NCBI GenBank assembly: GCA_023301015.1
Contig: JALZVI010000344.1
Span: 1-8,814, forward strand
Reading direction: 5' to 3'
From: Rickettsiales bacterium
GTDB taxonomy: Bacteria > Pseudomonadota > Alphaproteobacteria > Rickettsiales > 21-14-0-20-44-7
DNA: 8,814 bases
The position numbers were made by a program, and so were the translations under genes. Positions 1-5,817 of this stretch are shown here, piece by piece (the first letter of the stretch is position 1; every line of letters begins with the position of its first letter). Under the pieces are notes generated by a model. It was not told the DNA's origin. It saw nothing but the letters and a program-made list of their open reading frames with translations, and made no database searches.

Positions 1-473
1 AATAACTGTAGGAGGAAAGCGTTTAATTTTTTCTCCATACTCTTGAAGATTAAAATATTCAAAACCATTTGCGGATTCAGATCCTTGCGTTTTTCTGCCA
101 AAACTCTTGCTAACTGACCATATTTCTCATCACCCAAAACCTTGCGCAAACCCATGCCAGAACCACGCGGATAGAACATCGCGTTCATCAGCGCAACTTG
201 TGTTGCGGGGTCTTTCTTCAGCTCAAAATTAGCAGAATTCGCCTTGGGCAAAACCTTAAAAACAGCACGCGGAATTGCAGCTGCAACTTGAGGCATGTCG
301 GAATGCATCGTGCCCAATAAATGGCTCGGCGCAACTCCACATTTTGAGATTTTGAAGAACAGGCCGCGCTCATACCTCTCCTCAATCGGCGTATAATCCT
401 GCACCTCGCAGGCATCAAAAGCGTGCGCATTTAGCGGCAGCAAGAACATAACAAATAGCATTCTCAAAAACAT
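1..473 (-). CDS. TraB/GumN-family secreted protein, N-terminal 157 residues (3' end outside window)
   Basis: This reading frame starts at 473 and stays open to the left edge, so only the N-terminal part is visible. Residues 1-18 form a signal peptide: a hydrophobic stretch ending in NAHA, with likely cleavage before FDACEV, so the protein should be exported to the periplasm or envelope. Residues 52-59 (LLGTMHSD) match the GTxH motif that opens the TraB/PrgY/GumN domain. E84 in NFELKKD sits where the family has its second conserved acidic residue. Family members are thought to be metal-dependent protease-like proteins, but their substrates are mostly unknown. ATG 473 is preceded by AGGGAG at about 5 nt and lies 9 nt after the trmJ stop, so it should be co-transcribed with trmJ. 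Met5 is an alternative start, but it shortens the signal peptide and fits the ribosome site less well. The family call rests on the N-terminal motif alone. Confidence 0.8.
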   Translation of the reverse strand, partial: MFLRMLFVMFLLPLNAHAFDACEVQDYTPIEERYERGLFFKISKCGVAPSHLLGTMHSDMPQVAAAIPRAVFKVLPKANSANFELKKDPATQVALMNAMFYPRGSGMGLRKVLGDEKYGQLARVLAEKRKDLNPQMVLNILIFKSMEKKLNAFLLQL

Positions 474-478
474 ATCAA

Positions 479-483
479 CTCCC
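479..483 (-). promoter_or_regulatory. Ribosome binding site of the TraB-family gene
   Basis: GGGAG on the minus strand lies 5 nt upstream of ATG 473 and shares its first base with the last base of the trmJ stop codon. It supports the 473 start over the internal Met5, and it suggests that ribosomes ending trmJ could reinitiate here. Confidence 0.65.
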
Positions 484-1160
484 TATTTCTTCGCCAGCGC
501 ACGAATAATCCCACGCATTGTCCGCACCTCTTGCGATGACATTTCTGAACGCCCCAACATGCTACGAATATTCATCAGCATATTCGGCTTTTTATCCGCC
601 GTTTGGAAAAAGCCTTGCTCACTCAAGCACTCGTCCAAATGCCCAACCATAGAATCAAATTCTTGCTTGCTCGCCAGTTCAGAATTTGGCTGCACAGCTT
701 TGCCCGAAGCAAAAACCTCATAGCAGACAATTCCCACCGATTGCGCCAAATTCAGGCTTGTATAGCCCTCAAAAACTGGGATAGAAATTATCTTATCCAC
801 CAGCGCTACATCCTTATTCTCCAGCCCCGTGCGTTCCGCCCCAAACACAATCCCACTTGCGCCATTCAGCTCAATTTCACGCGGGGTAATCACAGGTTTT
901 TGCATGTCACGCATTCGGGCAGTGGTGGCATATACAGTTTGCAAATCAGCAATCGCATCACTCAAATTCTCGAAAATCTCAGCATTCTCAATCACGTTTT
1001 TTGCACCTGCCGACATCTCCAGCGCCTTCTCATTCGGCCAGCCATCGCGTGGGGAAACTATGCGCAATTTATCGCAACCAAAATTCAACATCGCTCGCGC
1101 CGCAGCGCCAATATTTTCACCCATTTGCGGCGAGTGCAGAATGATTACAGGCTTATCCAT
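483..1160 (-). CDS. trmJ: tRNA (cytidine/uridine-2'-O)-methyltransferase TrmJ (SpoU/SPOUT family)
   Basis: The 225-residue product is a SpoU-type 2'-O-ribose methyltransferase, expected to methylate the nucleotide at position 32 of the tRNA anticodon loop using S-adenosylmethionine. SPOUT motif 1 is seen at residues 15-28 (ENIGAAARAMLNFG, with the catalytic-type Arg22). Motif 2 is at 104-113 (IVFGAERTGL) and motif 3 at about 127-148 (IPVFEGYTSLNLAQSVGIVCYE), which together form the knotted cofactor site. The C-terminal part (about 165-225, including NMLMNIRSMLGR) matches the helical extension of TrmJ rather than the shorter TrmL. Length is close to E. coli TrmJ. ATG 1160 lies 2 nt after the stop of the EAL-domain gene. 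The best ribosome site (GAAGG) is about 13 nt upstream, inside the previous gene, so translational coupling is likely. Cm32 versus Um32 specificity cannot be read from sequence. Confidence 0.92.
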   Translation of the reverse strand: MDKPVIILHSPQMGENIGAAARAMLNFGCDKLRIVSPRDGWPNEKALEMSAGAKNVIENAEIFENLSDAIADLQTVYATTARMRDMQKPVITPREIELNGASGIVFGAERTGLENKDVALVDKIISIPVFEGYTSLNLAQSVGIVCYEVFASGKAVQPNSELASKQEFDSMVGHLDECLSEQGFFQTADKKPNMLMNIRSMLGRSEMSSQEVRTMRGIIRALAKK

Positions 1161-1162
1161 GT

Positions 1163-2359
1163 CTAGTTCAAAACCTTCACTTTTGGATCAAGCTGCTCGT
1201 CAATATAGCGTCCTTGGAAGAGAGATATGCCAAGCGACTTGCCAAACTCCACCGCCTCTTTTGAATCACAGCGGCATAAAATCACCCGCGCTTTCCCACA
1301 ATCTTGAATCGCATCTTTCAAGCGCAAATTCCGAGCACTTTGTGAATCAGTTTCAATGTCAGCATTCCAATACATCTTCGCCAAGTCAAAGCCCAGCGAA
1401 CTGCGGTCTAACTGACGGAATGAAAGGGTGTCCATTCCGTCTAGACACAAGCGGAACCCATGCCCCTGCACAATATCACGCGCAGTTTGGAAGGCTTGCA
1501 TGTTCGCGAAAATATCAACCACCTGAATTTCAATCACAATATTTTTGCGCATCTTCAGATCAATAGTGTCAGCAAAATCAGCGAACACATCTGATAGCAA
1601 AGTTGAAACATTGAAGTTCAAGCTGATTGGTTTACGCAAATATTTTGCTGGCGTTTTCTTCAAAAGCTCAATCACCCGCACATCAAGCGAGTTGGTGAAG
1701 TGCTTGAACAACCAAGCGCTACTTGTCAGCTTCACATTCTCATCCAACAACGAAGCCAGCGAATCGATATTAATATATGTCTCCGTAAACATCACTCGCA
1801 GCTTATCATTCGTAACATGGCAAATGGGCTGCTGACGCAAAGTTGGCGCAATATTAAAACGCCCGATAGAACTCTCAATTTCTGCTAATTTTGAGGGTGT
1901 CAGAGTTTGTGGATCACTTGCAATCACTCTCCGCGGCTTGTTTTTCTCCAAATATTTAACCTTCGAGCGCGCGGCAGAAAAGAACTTCATCCAATCTTTT
2001 TCTAACTTATAAAGCGTAGCAAATTCTTCGTTGTCTTCACCCTTTTCATCATAAGCAAGAGGGTCATCCATATATAAATATCGCAGCTGGAAAATCAGTT
2101 TCTTGAGCGCTAATTCCTCAACATTTTTACAAACAACATAAATGTCATAATTTTGCAAAACACAGACATCGCCTTCCGCATTTTTGAGAAGGTCTAGTAT
2201 AATATTCACAGAGATCTTTTGCTGATATTCACTCTTATAATGCTCAAGCAAATCAGAGAAGTTCAAGCAAAGCGCAAAATGCTCCTCTGGCTTCTCACGG
2301 ATTGAGTTCACCACTGAAAGCAACTTACTAGCAGAATCCTTTTTATGAGTTGTCAGCAT
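1163..2359 (-). CDS. Degenerate EAL-domain protein, probably catalytically inactive
   Basis: This 398-residue protein has no signal peptide or membrane segment. The C-terminal half (about 170-395) follows the EAL phosphodiesterase fold: RQQPI (175-179), ISLNFN (245-250), IVIEIQ (274-279), LCLDGMD (304-310), K328 and FQGRYI (381-386). Several catalytic signatures are changed. EAL itself reads about ETY (193-195), the DDFGTG loop reads DGMDTL so the second metal-binding Asp is lost, and the AEGVE segment is replaced by CRCDSKEA. N248, E277, D307 and Q382 remain. I infer that it does not hydrolyse cyclic-di-GMP and may act as a binding or scaffold protein. Residues about 10-135 form a second domain that I cannot name with confidence; a worn GGDEF-like fold is possible. 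ATG 2359 is the first start after an in-frame stop, and no Shine-Dalgarno sequence precedes it. It is the first gene of a run with trmJ and the TraB-family gene. Confidence 0.75.
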   Translation of the reverse strand: MLTTHKKDSASKLLSVVNSIREKPEEHFALCLNFSDLLEHYKSEYQQKISVNIILDLLKNAEGDVCVLQNYDIYVVCKNVEELALKKLIFQLRYLYMDDPLAYDEKGEDNEEFATLYKLEKDWMKFFSAARSKVKYLEKNKPRRVIASDPQTLTPSKLAEIESSIGRFNIAPTLRQQPICHVTNDKLRVMFTETYINIDSLASLLDENVKLTSSAWLFKHFTNSLDVRVIELLKKTPAKYLRKPISLNFNVSTLLSDVFADFADTIDLKMRKNIVIEIQVVDIFANMQAFQTARDIVQGHGFRLCLDGMDTLSFRQLDRSSLGFDLAKMYWNADIETDSQSARNLRLKDAIQDCGKARVILCRCDSKEAVEFGKSLGISLFQGRYIDEQLDPKVKVLN

Positions 2360-2365
2360 GTACTT

Positions 2366-2393
2366 AGGATAGAGGAGATGAAATTTTCTGCAA
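2366..2393 (-). promoter_or_regulatory. Weak candidate promoter of the EAL-trmJ-TraB run
   Basis: On the minus strand TTGCAG (2393-2388) is followed after 16 nt by TATCCT (2371-2366). The -10 hexamer matches 4 of 6 consensus bases and the -35 only 3 of 6. The -10 ends 6 nt before ATG 2359, so transcription would begin at or beside the start codon, in line with the missing ribosome site. The match alone is weak. Confidence 0.25.
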
Positions 2394-2427
2394 TCAGTTT
2401 ATTACGAATCATGGAGGCACACAAATA

Positions 2428-2459
2428 ATCAGCATCTCATGATATCATGAGATGCTGAT
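2428..2459. repeat. Perfect 32-bp palindrome in the divergent EAL/yebC intergenic region
   Basis: The sequence ATCAGCATCTCATGAT is followed immediately by its exact reverse complement: 16 pairs, no mismatch and no loop, centred on GATATC between 2443 and 2444. There is no T-run after it on the plus strand and only TTATTTGT on the minus strand. It also lies between two 5' ends, so it is not a normal terminator. It sits upstream of both candidate promoters, which fits a dimeric regulator site serving both directions. A cruciform or a small repeat element is also possible. Confidence 0.9.
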
Positions 2460-2481
2460 ACAGATCGCTAGCAATCAGAAC

Positions 2482-2510
2482 TTGAAACACGCCAAAAAAT
2501 CCGCTAAAAA
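2482..2510 (+). promoter_or_regulatory. Candidate sigma-70-type promoter of yebC
   Basis: TTGAAA (2482-2487, 5 of 6 consensus) and TAAAAA (2505-2510, 4 of 6) are separated by exactly 17 nt. Transcription would start near 2517, leaving a leader of about 22 nt that contains the AGGG ribosome site of yebC at 2527-2530. The same TTGAAA-17-nt layout recurs before folD. Confidence 0.45.
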
Positions 2511-2538
2511 CAAGTAACAAGCAACTAGGGACTTAAAA

Positions 2539-3291
2539 ATGGCAGGACATTCAAAATTTGCGAACATCAAACATCGCAAAGGCGCGCAAGATGCTAAGCG
2601 AGCAAAGCTATTCACAAAATTAGCGCGTGAGATTATCGTATCAGTGAAATCGGGCATGCCTGAGCCAGAAAACAACCCCCGCCTCCGCGCTGCAATTGCC
2701 GCCGCCCGCTCAAAGAACATGACTAATGACCGCATCAACAGTGCCGTCAAGCAAGGCGCTGGCAACACCGATGGCGATAACTACGAAGAAATCCGCTATG
2801 AAGGCTATGGCCCTGGCGGAGTTGCCGTAATCGTCGACTGCCTGTCCGACAACCGTAACCGCACGGCCTCTGACGTGCGCTCAACATTCACAAAATATGG
2901 CGGAAACATGGGCGAAACTGGAAGCGTTGCCTTCAGCTTTGACCAAGTTGGCCTATTTGAATATCCAGCCGACAAAGCCTCTGCCGACGAGATACTCGAA
3001 GCCGCTATTGACGGTGGAGCAGATGATTGCGAGTCTGACGAATTTATCCACTCAATCACCTGCAAACCAGATGATTTCAGCACCGTTCGTGATGCATTAT
3101 CGGAAAAGTTTGGCGATGCAGACACTGGCCGCTTAAGTTGGCTAGCACAGAATATGTGCGAAGTTGACGAAGGCAAAGCTGAAAGCCTTATGAAAATGAT
3201 CGACGTTCTAGAAGATAACGACGATGTGCAATTCATAACAACAAACGCCGATATCTCCGACGAGATTATGGAAAAATTGTCCGCAGAGTAG
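2539..3291 (+). CDS. yebC: YebC/PmpR/TACO1-family regulatory protein
   Basis: The 250-residue product is a full-length YebC-family protein. The diagnostic N-terminus (MAGHSKFANIKHRKGAQDAK, residues 1-20) is followed by the basic stretch KRAKLFTKLAREI and NNPRLRAAIAAARSKNM (45-61). Next come YEGYGPGGVAVIVDCLSDNRNRT (87-109) and GGNMGETGSVAFSF (121-134), and the acidic C-terminal domains end at 250. Members have been described as transcriptional regulators and, for some members including mitochondrial TACO1, as factors that relieve ribosome stalling. Which role applies here cannot be read from the sequence. Position 7 is Phe where many relatives have Trp, a conservative change. ATG 2539 has AGGG 8 nt upstream. 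The gene stands alone, divergent from the EAL gene and convergent with comF. No ruvC-ruvA-ruvB cluster, a frequent neighbour of yebC, is present. Confidence 0.95.
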   Translation: MAGHSKFANIKHRKGAQDAKRAKLFTKLAREIIVSVKSGMPEPENNPRLRAAIAAARSKNMTNDRINSAVKQGAGNTDGDNYEEIRYEGYGPGGVAVIVDCLSDNRNRTASDVRSTFTKYGGNMGETGSVAFSFDQVGLFEYPADKASADEILEAAIDGGADDCESDEFIHSITCKPDDFSTVRDALSEKFGDADTGRLSWLAQNMCEVDEGKAESLMKMIDVLEDNDDVQFITTNADISDEIMEKLSAE

Positions 3292-3482
3292 TGGGATTCG
3301 ATTGTTTCCCCGCGGCGGCTGCGCCTTGCAGACTGAAACGCGCTCAGGGCTGCTGGTTCGGAATGAATATGTATACGATCACGAGGCATCGCCGAAGTGC
3401 AAGGCCATTGAGGCCGCAAGGCTTTAGTGCCGATTGAACGTCATAACTTCATCAGCGGCCGAAGAGCGTCATCAAAAAACCA
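3292..3482. other. GC-rich gap between convergent genes with nested complementary arms; possible structured RNA or element remnant
   Basis: This gap separates the stops of yebC and comF and looks clearly more GC-rich than the flanking DNA. Complementary arms nest in order: GCGGC (3312-3316) with GCCGC (3413-3417), GCCTTGCA (3323-3330) with TGCAAGGC (3398-3405), and TTCGG (3357-3361) with CCGAA (3392-3396). Short inner hairpins are CTGA/TCAG (3333-3336 and 3344-3347) and CGAT/ATCG (3376-3379 and 3388-3391). Such nesting could be a branched RNA. I recognise no known RNA family and see no GC hairpin followed by a T-run for either gene. No convincing reading frame is present; the short open frames match nothing I know. 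The strand is unknown. Confidence 0.4.
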
Positions 3483-4223
3483 CTAACCAACCGTCACCCG
3501 CGCAAACACCAACCCGTTCACCCGTTTCGCACCAGCATCCTTCAACGCCCGCGCGCACTCATTCATCGTCGCGCCCGTCGTCATCACATCATCCACCAAC
3601 AGCACCGTCTTGCCTTCCACATTCACTCCATCCTCCAGCTCAAACGCGTCTTGCACATTCAGCTGCCGCTCAGCATATGTCAGCTTTGTCTGCGGTGTGG
3701 TGGCTTTAAAACGACGGAGAAGTTGCGGGGCATATTCCGCCTCCACCCCAGCATCCAACAATTTCTGGGCAAGCAGTTCGGCCTGATTATATTTACGCCA
3801 AAATTTGCGCATCTTATGTAGTGGAATTGGCGCAACCACATCGACATCACGCAAAACATCCTTGCCGGCATTAAACATCATCCGCCCCATTGAACCAGCG
3901 ATATGCGTTTTGTCATGAAATTTCAGCTTCGCCGCCAACCTGCGCCCCGTCCCCTCGTATCTACAAACCGCTCGATTCCTACAAAAAACGGGTTTATGCG
4001 CCAAACAATGTTGGCATTTCGCCTTCTCGCCCATATCAAATTCAAACGGCAACCCGCATGACTCACAGCGATATTTCCCGATGAACTGAATATCTCCCCA
4101 ACATTTCCCGCAAACCTGCCCTTGTACTTCTACAATATCGGCACAAGAAATGGATGTGGGTGGCACCACAATTTGCAAAAAAGCTTGCGAAAGATTTCTA
4201 ATCGGCTTAACTAAATTCATCAT
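3483..4223 (-). CDS. comF: ComF-family protein (zinc-ribbon plus phosphoribosyltransferase fold)
   Basis: The 246-residue product has the ComF layout. An N-terminal Cys-rich segment contains VCGKCW (37-42), RCESCGLPFEF (52-62) and KCQHC (69-73). A type I phosphoribosyltransferase domain follows, with APIPLHKMRKFWRKYNQAELLA (131-152), LLRRFKATTPQTKLTYAERQLNVQDAF (168-194) and the PRPP-loop motif VLLVDDVMTTGAT (207-219). ComF proteins take part in DNA uptake and transformation in competent bacteria; elsewhere the role is unclear. The first zinc-ligand pair seems half lost: PPTSISC (21-27) has Ser where relatives usually have the first Cys, while C27 remains. The frame is open further upstream to 4388, but that part is antisense to the ABC gene. 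Family alignment places the start at one of two adjacent ATGs (4223 or 4220). There is no Shine-Dalgarno sequence. The start overlaps the ABC gene's ATG. Confidence 0.9.
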   Translation of the reverse strand: MMNLVKPIRNLSQAFLQIVVPPTSISCADIVEVQGQVCGKCWGDIQFIGKYRCESCGLPFEFDMGEKAKCQHCLAHKPVFCRNRAVCRYEGTGRRLAAKLKFHDKTHIAGSMGRMMFNAGKDVLRDVDVVAPIPLHKMRKFWRKYNQAELLAQKLLDAGVEAEYAPQLLRRFKATTPQTKLTYAERQLNVQDAFELEDGVNVEGKTVLLVDDVMTTGATMNECARALKDAGAKRVNGLVFARVTVG

Positions 4224-4956
4224 GAGCAATATACCATTAAAAATTGAGAAAGTCGGCAAGGTTTTTGACAAGAAAAAGAAAAATGCAAAAACTGTGCTGC
4301 AAGATGTAAGTTTTGAAGTTAAGCAAGGCGAGATTTTCGGGCTTATAGGCTTGAACGGCGTAGGCAAAACCACCCTAATCAAAACCATCTTAGATTTGAT
4401 AAAAGCAGATGAAGGCAGTGCAGAAATTTTTGGCGTTGACTCAAAAGACTATAACGCACGCAAAAAACTAGCTTATCTCCCAGAAAAATTCGTTCCATCG
4501 CAATTGCTGAAAGGCAACGAGTTCCTCGATATCTCGCTAAGCTATTACGACAAAAAGTTCGACATGGCAAAAGCCGAAAAAGGCGCAGAAAAGCTTGGCC
4601 TTGACCCAGCTGTACTCACAAATCGCGTTGGAAAATATTCAAAAGGAATGTCACAAAAACTTGGCCTCCTCAGCACTTTCCTCTCCGAAGCTCCGCTGCT
4701 TATCCTAGATGAGCCAATGTCTGGCCTAGATCCACGCGCACGTGTGCAGCTCAAGGATTACTTGCTAGACTATCGCGGCAAAACCAACACAATTTTCTTC
4801 AGCTCCCATATTTTGGGCGATATTGACGAAATCTGCGACCGCATTGCAGTGATTCACGACGCCGAGCTAAAATTCATTGGTACACCGAAAGAGATGAAAG
4901 CAAAGTTCAAAGAAAAAATCTTAGAACGCGCATTTTTGAAAGCTATTGAAAAATAG
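4222..4956 (+). CDS. ABC transporter ATP-binding protein (ABC-2 exporter type), no permease nearby
   Basis: The 244-residue product is a complete single nucleotide-binding domain. Walker A is GLNGVGKTT (43-51). The Q-loop region reads YLPEKF (85-90), with Glu as in many ABC-2-type ATPases. The signature is YSKGMSQKL (139-147), Walker B is LLILDEP (159-165), the D-loop is SGLD (167-170) and the H-loop histidine is H196 in SSHI. All catalytic elements are intact. It should power an ABC-2-type membrane exporter, but no membrane subunit lies beside it: comF is upstream on the other strand and folD follows after 24 nt. The partner must be elsewhere, or the protein works alone. The frame is open from ATG 4150, but MSNIPLKIEKVGKVF at 4222 is the natural family start and the extra 24 residues would be antisense to comF. 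No Shine-Dalgarno sequence precedes 4222. The substrate cannot be predicted. Confidence 0.9.
   Translation: MSNIPLKIEKVGKVFDKKKKNAKTVLQDVSFEVKQGEIFGLIGLNGVGKTTLIKTILDLIKADEGSAEIFGVDSKDYNARKKLAYLPEKFVPSQLLKGNEFLDISLSYYDKKFDMAKAEKGAEKLGLDPAVLTNRVGKYSKGMSQKLGLLSTFLSEAPLLILDEPMSGLDPRARVQLKDYLLDYRGKTNTIFFSSHILGDIDEICDRIAVIHDAELKFIGTPKEMKAKFKEKILERAFLKAIEK
4228..4233 (-). promoter_or_regulatory. Candidate -10 element of comF
   Basis: TATATT on the minus strand (5 of 6 consensus) ends 4 nt before ATG 4223 and 7 nt before ATG 4220. That would start transcription at about the first or second ATG. No good -35 sits at 16-18 nt; the nearest TTG (TTGCCG, 4259-4254) is at 20 nt. The element lies inside the coding sequence of the divergent ABC gene. 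Confidence 0.3.
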
Positions 4957-4974
4957 GCCGCATTGCGCTATTAA
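4946..4974 (+). promoter_or_regulatory. Candidate promoter of folD, predicted leaderless
   Basis: TTGAAA (4946-4951, 5 of 6 consensus) and TATTAA (4969-4974, 4 of 6) are exactly 17 nt apart. The -35 lies in the last codons of the ABC gene. The -10 ends 6 nt before ATG 4981, so initiation 7 nt downstream would fall on the A of the start codon. No ribosome binding sequence is present, consistent with a leaderless message. Confidence 0.45.
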
Positions 4975-4980
4975 GTTAGC

Positions 4981-5817
4981 ATGACAAATATTATCGACGG
5001 AAAAGCATTTGCAGCCAAATTGCGTGAGCAAATCGCAGAAGAAATATCACAATCAGGAATCAAGCCCGGCCTTGCCGTTGTGCTTGTTGGTGACGACCCT
5101 GCCAGCCATGTTTATGTGCGCAACAAGGACAAAGCAGCGCAACAGGTAGGCATTGAGGCTCAAACTATCAAACTGCCCGCAACCACCAGCCAAGCCGAGC
5201 TTTTGGCCGAGGTAGAGCGATTGAACAACGATGCAAGCGTGCATGGCATTTTGGTGCAGCTCCCACTTCCAGATGGCCTAGACGACAAAGAGGTTATCAA
5301 CACAATTTCTCCTGAGAAAGATGTAGACGGATTCCACGTTATCAACACAGGCCGCGCTGTAACAGGCCAAGACGCGCTAGTTCCATGCACGCCATATGGC
5401 TGCATCCTCATGCTCAAAGACGTGCTGGGTGATTTAAGCGGCATGAACGCTGTCGTAATCGGCCGCTCAAACATCGTTGGCAAACCTATGGCAAATTTGC
5501 TATTGAACGAGAACTGTACAGTTACAATCGCCCATTCCCGCACCAAGAATTTGGAAGAAGTATGCGCACAAGCTGACATTTTAGTAGCCGCAGTTGGCCG
5601 CCCAAAGATGGTGAAAGCAAACTGGGTGAAGAAAGGTGCTGTCGTAATTGACGTTGGTATTAATCGCGGTGAAGACGGCAAGTTGTGCGGCGATGTAGAC
5701 TTTGCCGATGTAGCCGAGAAATGCAAAGCAATCACCCCTGTCCCTGGCGGCGTTGGCCCAATGACAATTGCATGCTTGCTTGCGAATACGTTAAAGGCTG
5801 CGAAAGCTACTAGCTAA
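4981..5817 (+). CDS. folD: FolD: methylenetetrahydrofolate dehydrogenase / methenyltetrahydrofolate cyclohydrolase
   Basis: FolD is a cytosolic bifunctional enzyme that oxidises 5,10-methylene-THF with NADP+ and hydrolyses the product to 10-formyl-THF, which feeds purine and formyl-Met-tRNA synthesis. The 278-residue length is normal for the family. The catalytic YxxxK is Y45-K49 (YVRNK), and the substrate region VQLPLP is at 92-97. PEKDVDGFH (111-119) is the conserved folate-site motif. [10 protein letters not shown] (161-170) is the NADP-binding loop and [11 protein letters not shown] (252-262) is the C-terminal signature. All key residues look intact. ATG 4981 gives the standard [11 protein letters not shown] start and lies 24 nt after the ABC stop. 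It has no Shine-Dalgarno sequence but a promoter-like pair directly upstream. Its TAA stop is immediately followed by the protease stop on the other strand. Confidence 0.97.
   Translation: MTNIIDGKAFAAKLREQIAEEISQSGIKPGLAVVLVGDDPASHVYVRNKDKAAQQVGIEAQTIKLPATTSQAELLAEVERLNNDASVHGILVQLPLPDGLDDKEVINTISPEKDVDGFHVINTGRAVTGQDALVPCTPYGCILMLKDVLGDLSGMNAVVIGRSNIVGKPMANLLLNENCTVTIAHSRTKNLEEVCAQADILVAAVGRPKMVKANWVKKGAVVIDVGINRGEDGKLCGDVDFADVAEKCKAITPVPGGVGPMTIACLLANTLKAAKATS

Noticed and set aside
2353..2412. Short open frame of 19 codons (MIRNKLIAENF...) upstream of and overlapping the EAL gene start on the minus strand, possibly a leader peptide.
   Set aside because: It has no ribosome site, a composition typical of chance, and it would lie upstream of the candidate promoter's start site. 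Nothing supports translation beyond the frame itself.
2428..2459. The palindrome as a rho-independent terminator.
   Set aside because: It has no loop and no strong T-run on either strand, and it lies between two gene 5' ends rather than after a gene.
2805..3419. A 204-codon open frame on the minus strand opposite yebC.
   Set aside because: It is mostly antisense to a clearly conserved gene, with a Ser/Arg/Pro-rich composition typical of a shadow frame.
3292..3482. The GC-rich gap as the signal recognition particle RNA, a tRNA, or a small protein gene.
   Set aside because: The conserved SRP core (GGAAGGAAGCA with its partner strand) is absent, no acceptor stem or T-arm fits a tRNA, and the short open frames lack a start with a ribosome site and resemble no family.
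4150..4221. An upstream ATG extending the ABC ATPase by 24 residues.
   Set aside because: The extension is antisense to the conserved N-terminus of comF, has no ribosome site, and is not part of the ATPase fold.
4224..4388. An N-terminal extension of ComF by 55 residues (MVLIRVVLPTPF...).
   Set aside because: It is the antisense of the ABC Walker A region, a typical shadow frame. Family alignment starts at the paired ATGs at 4223/4220.
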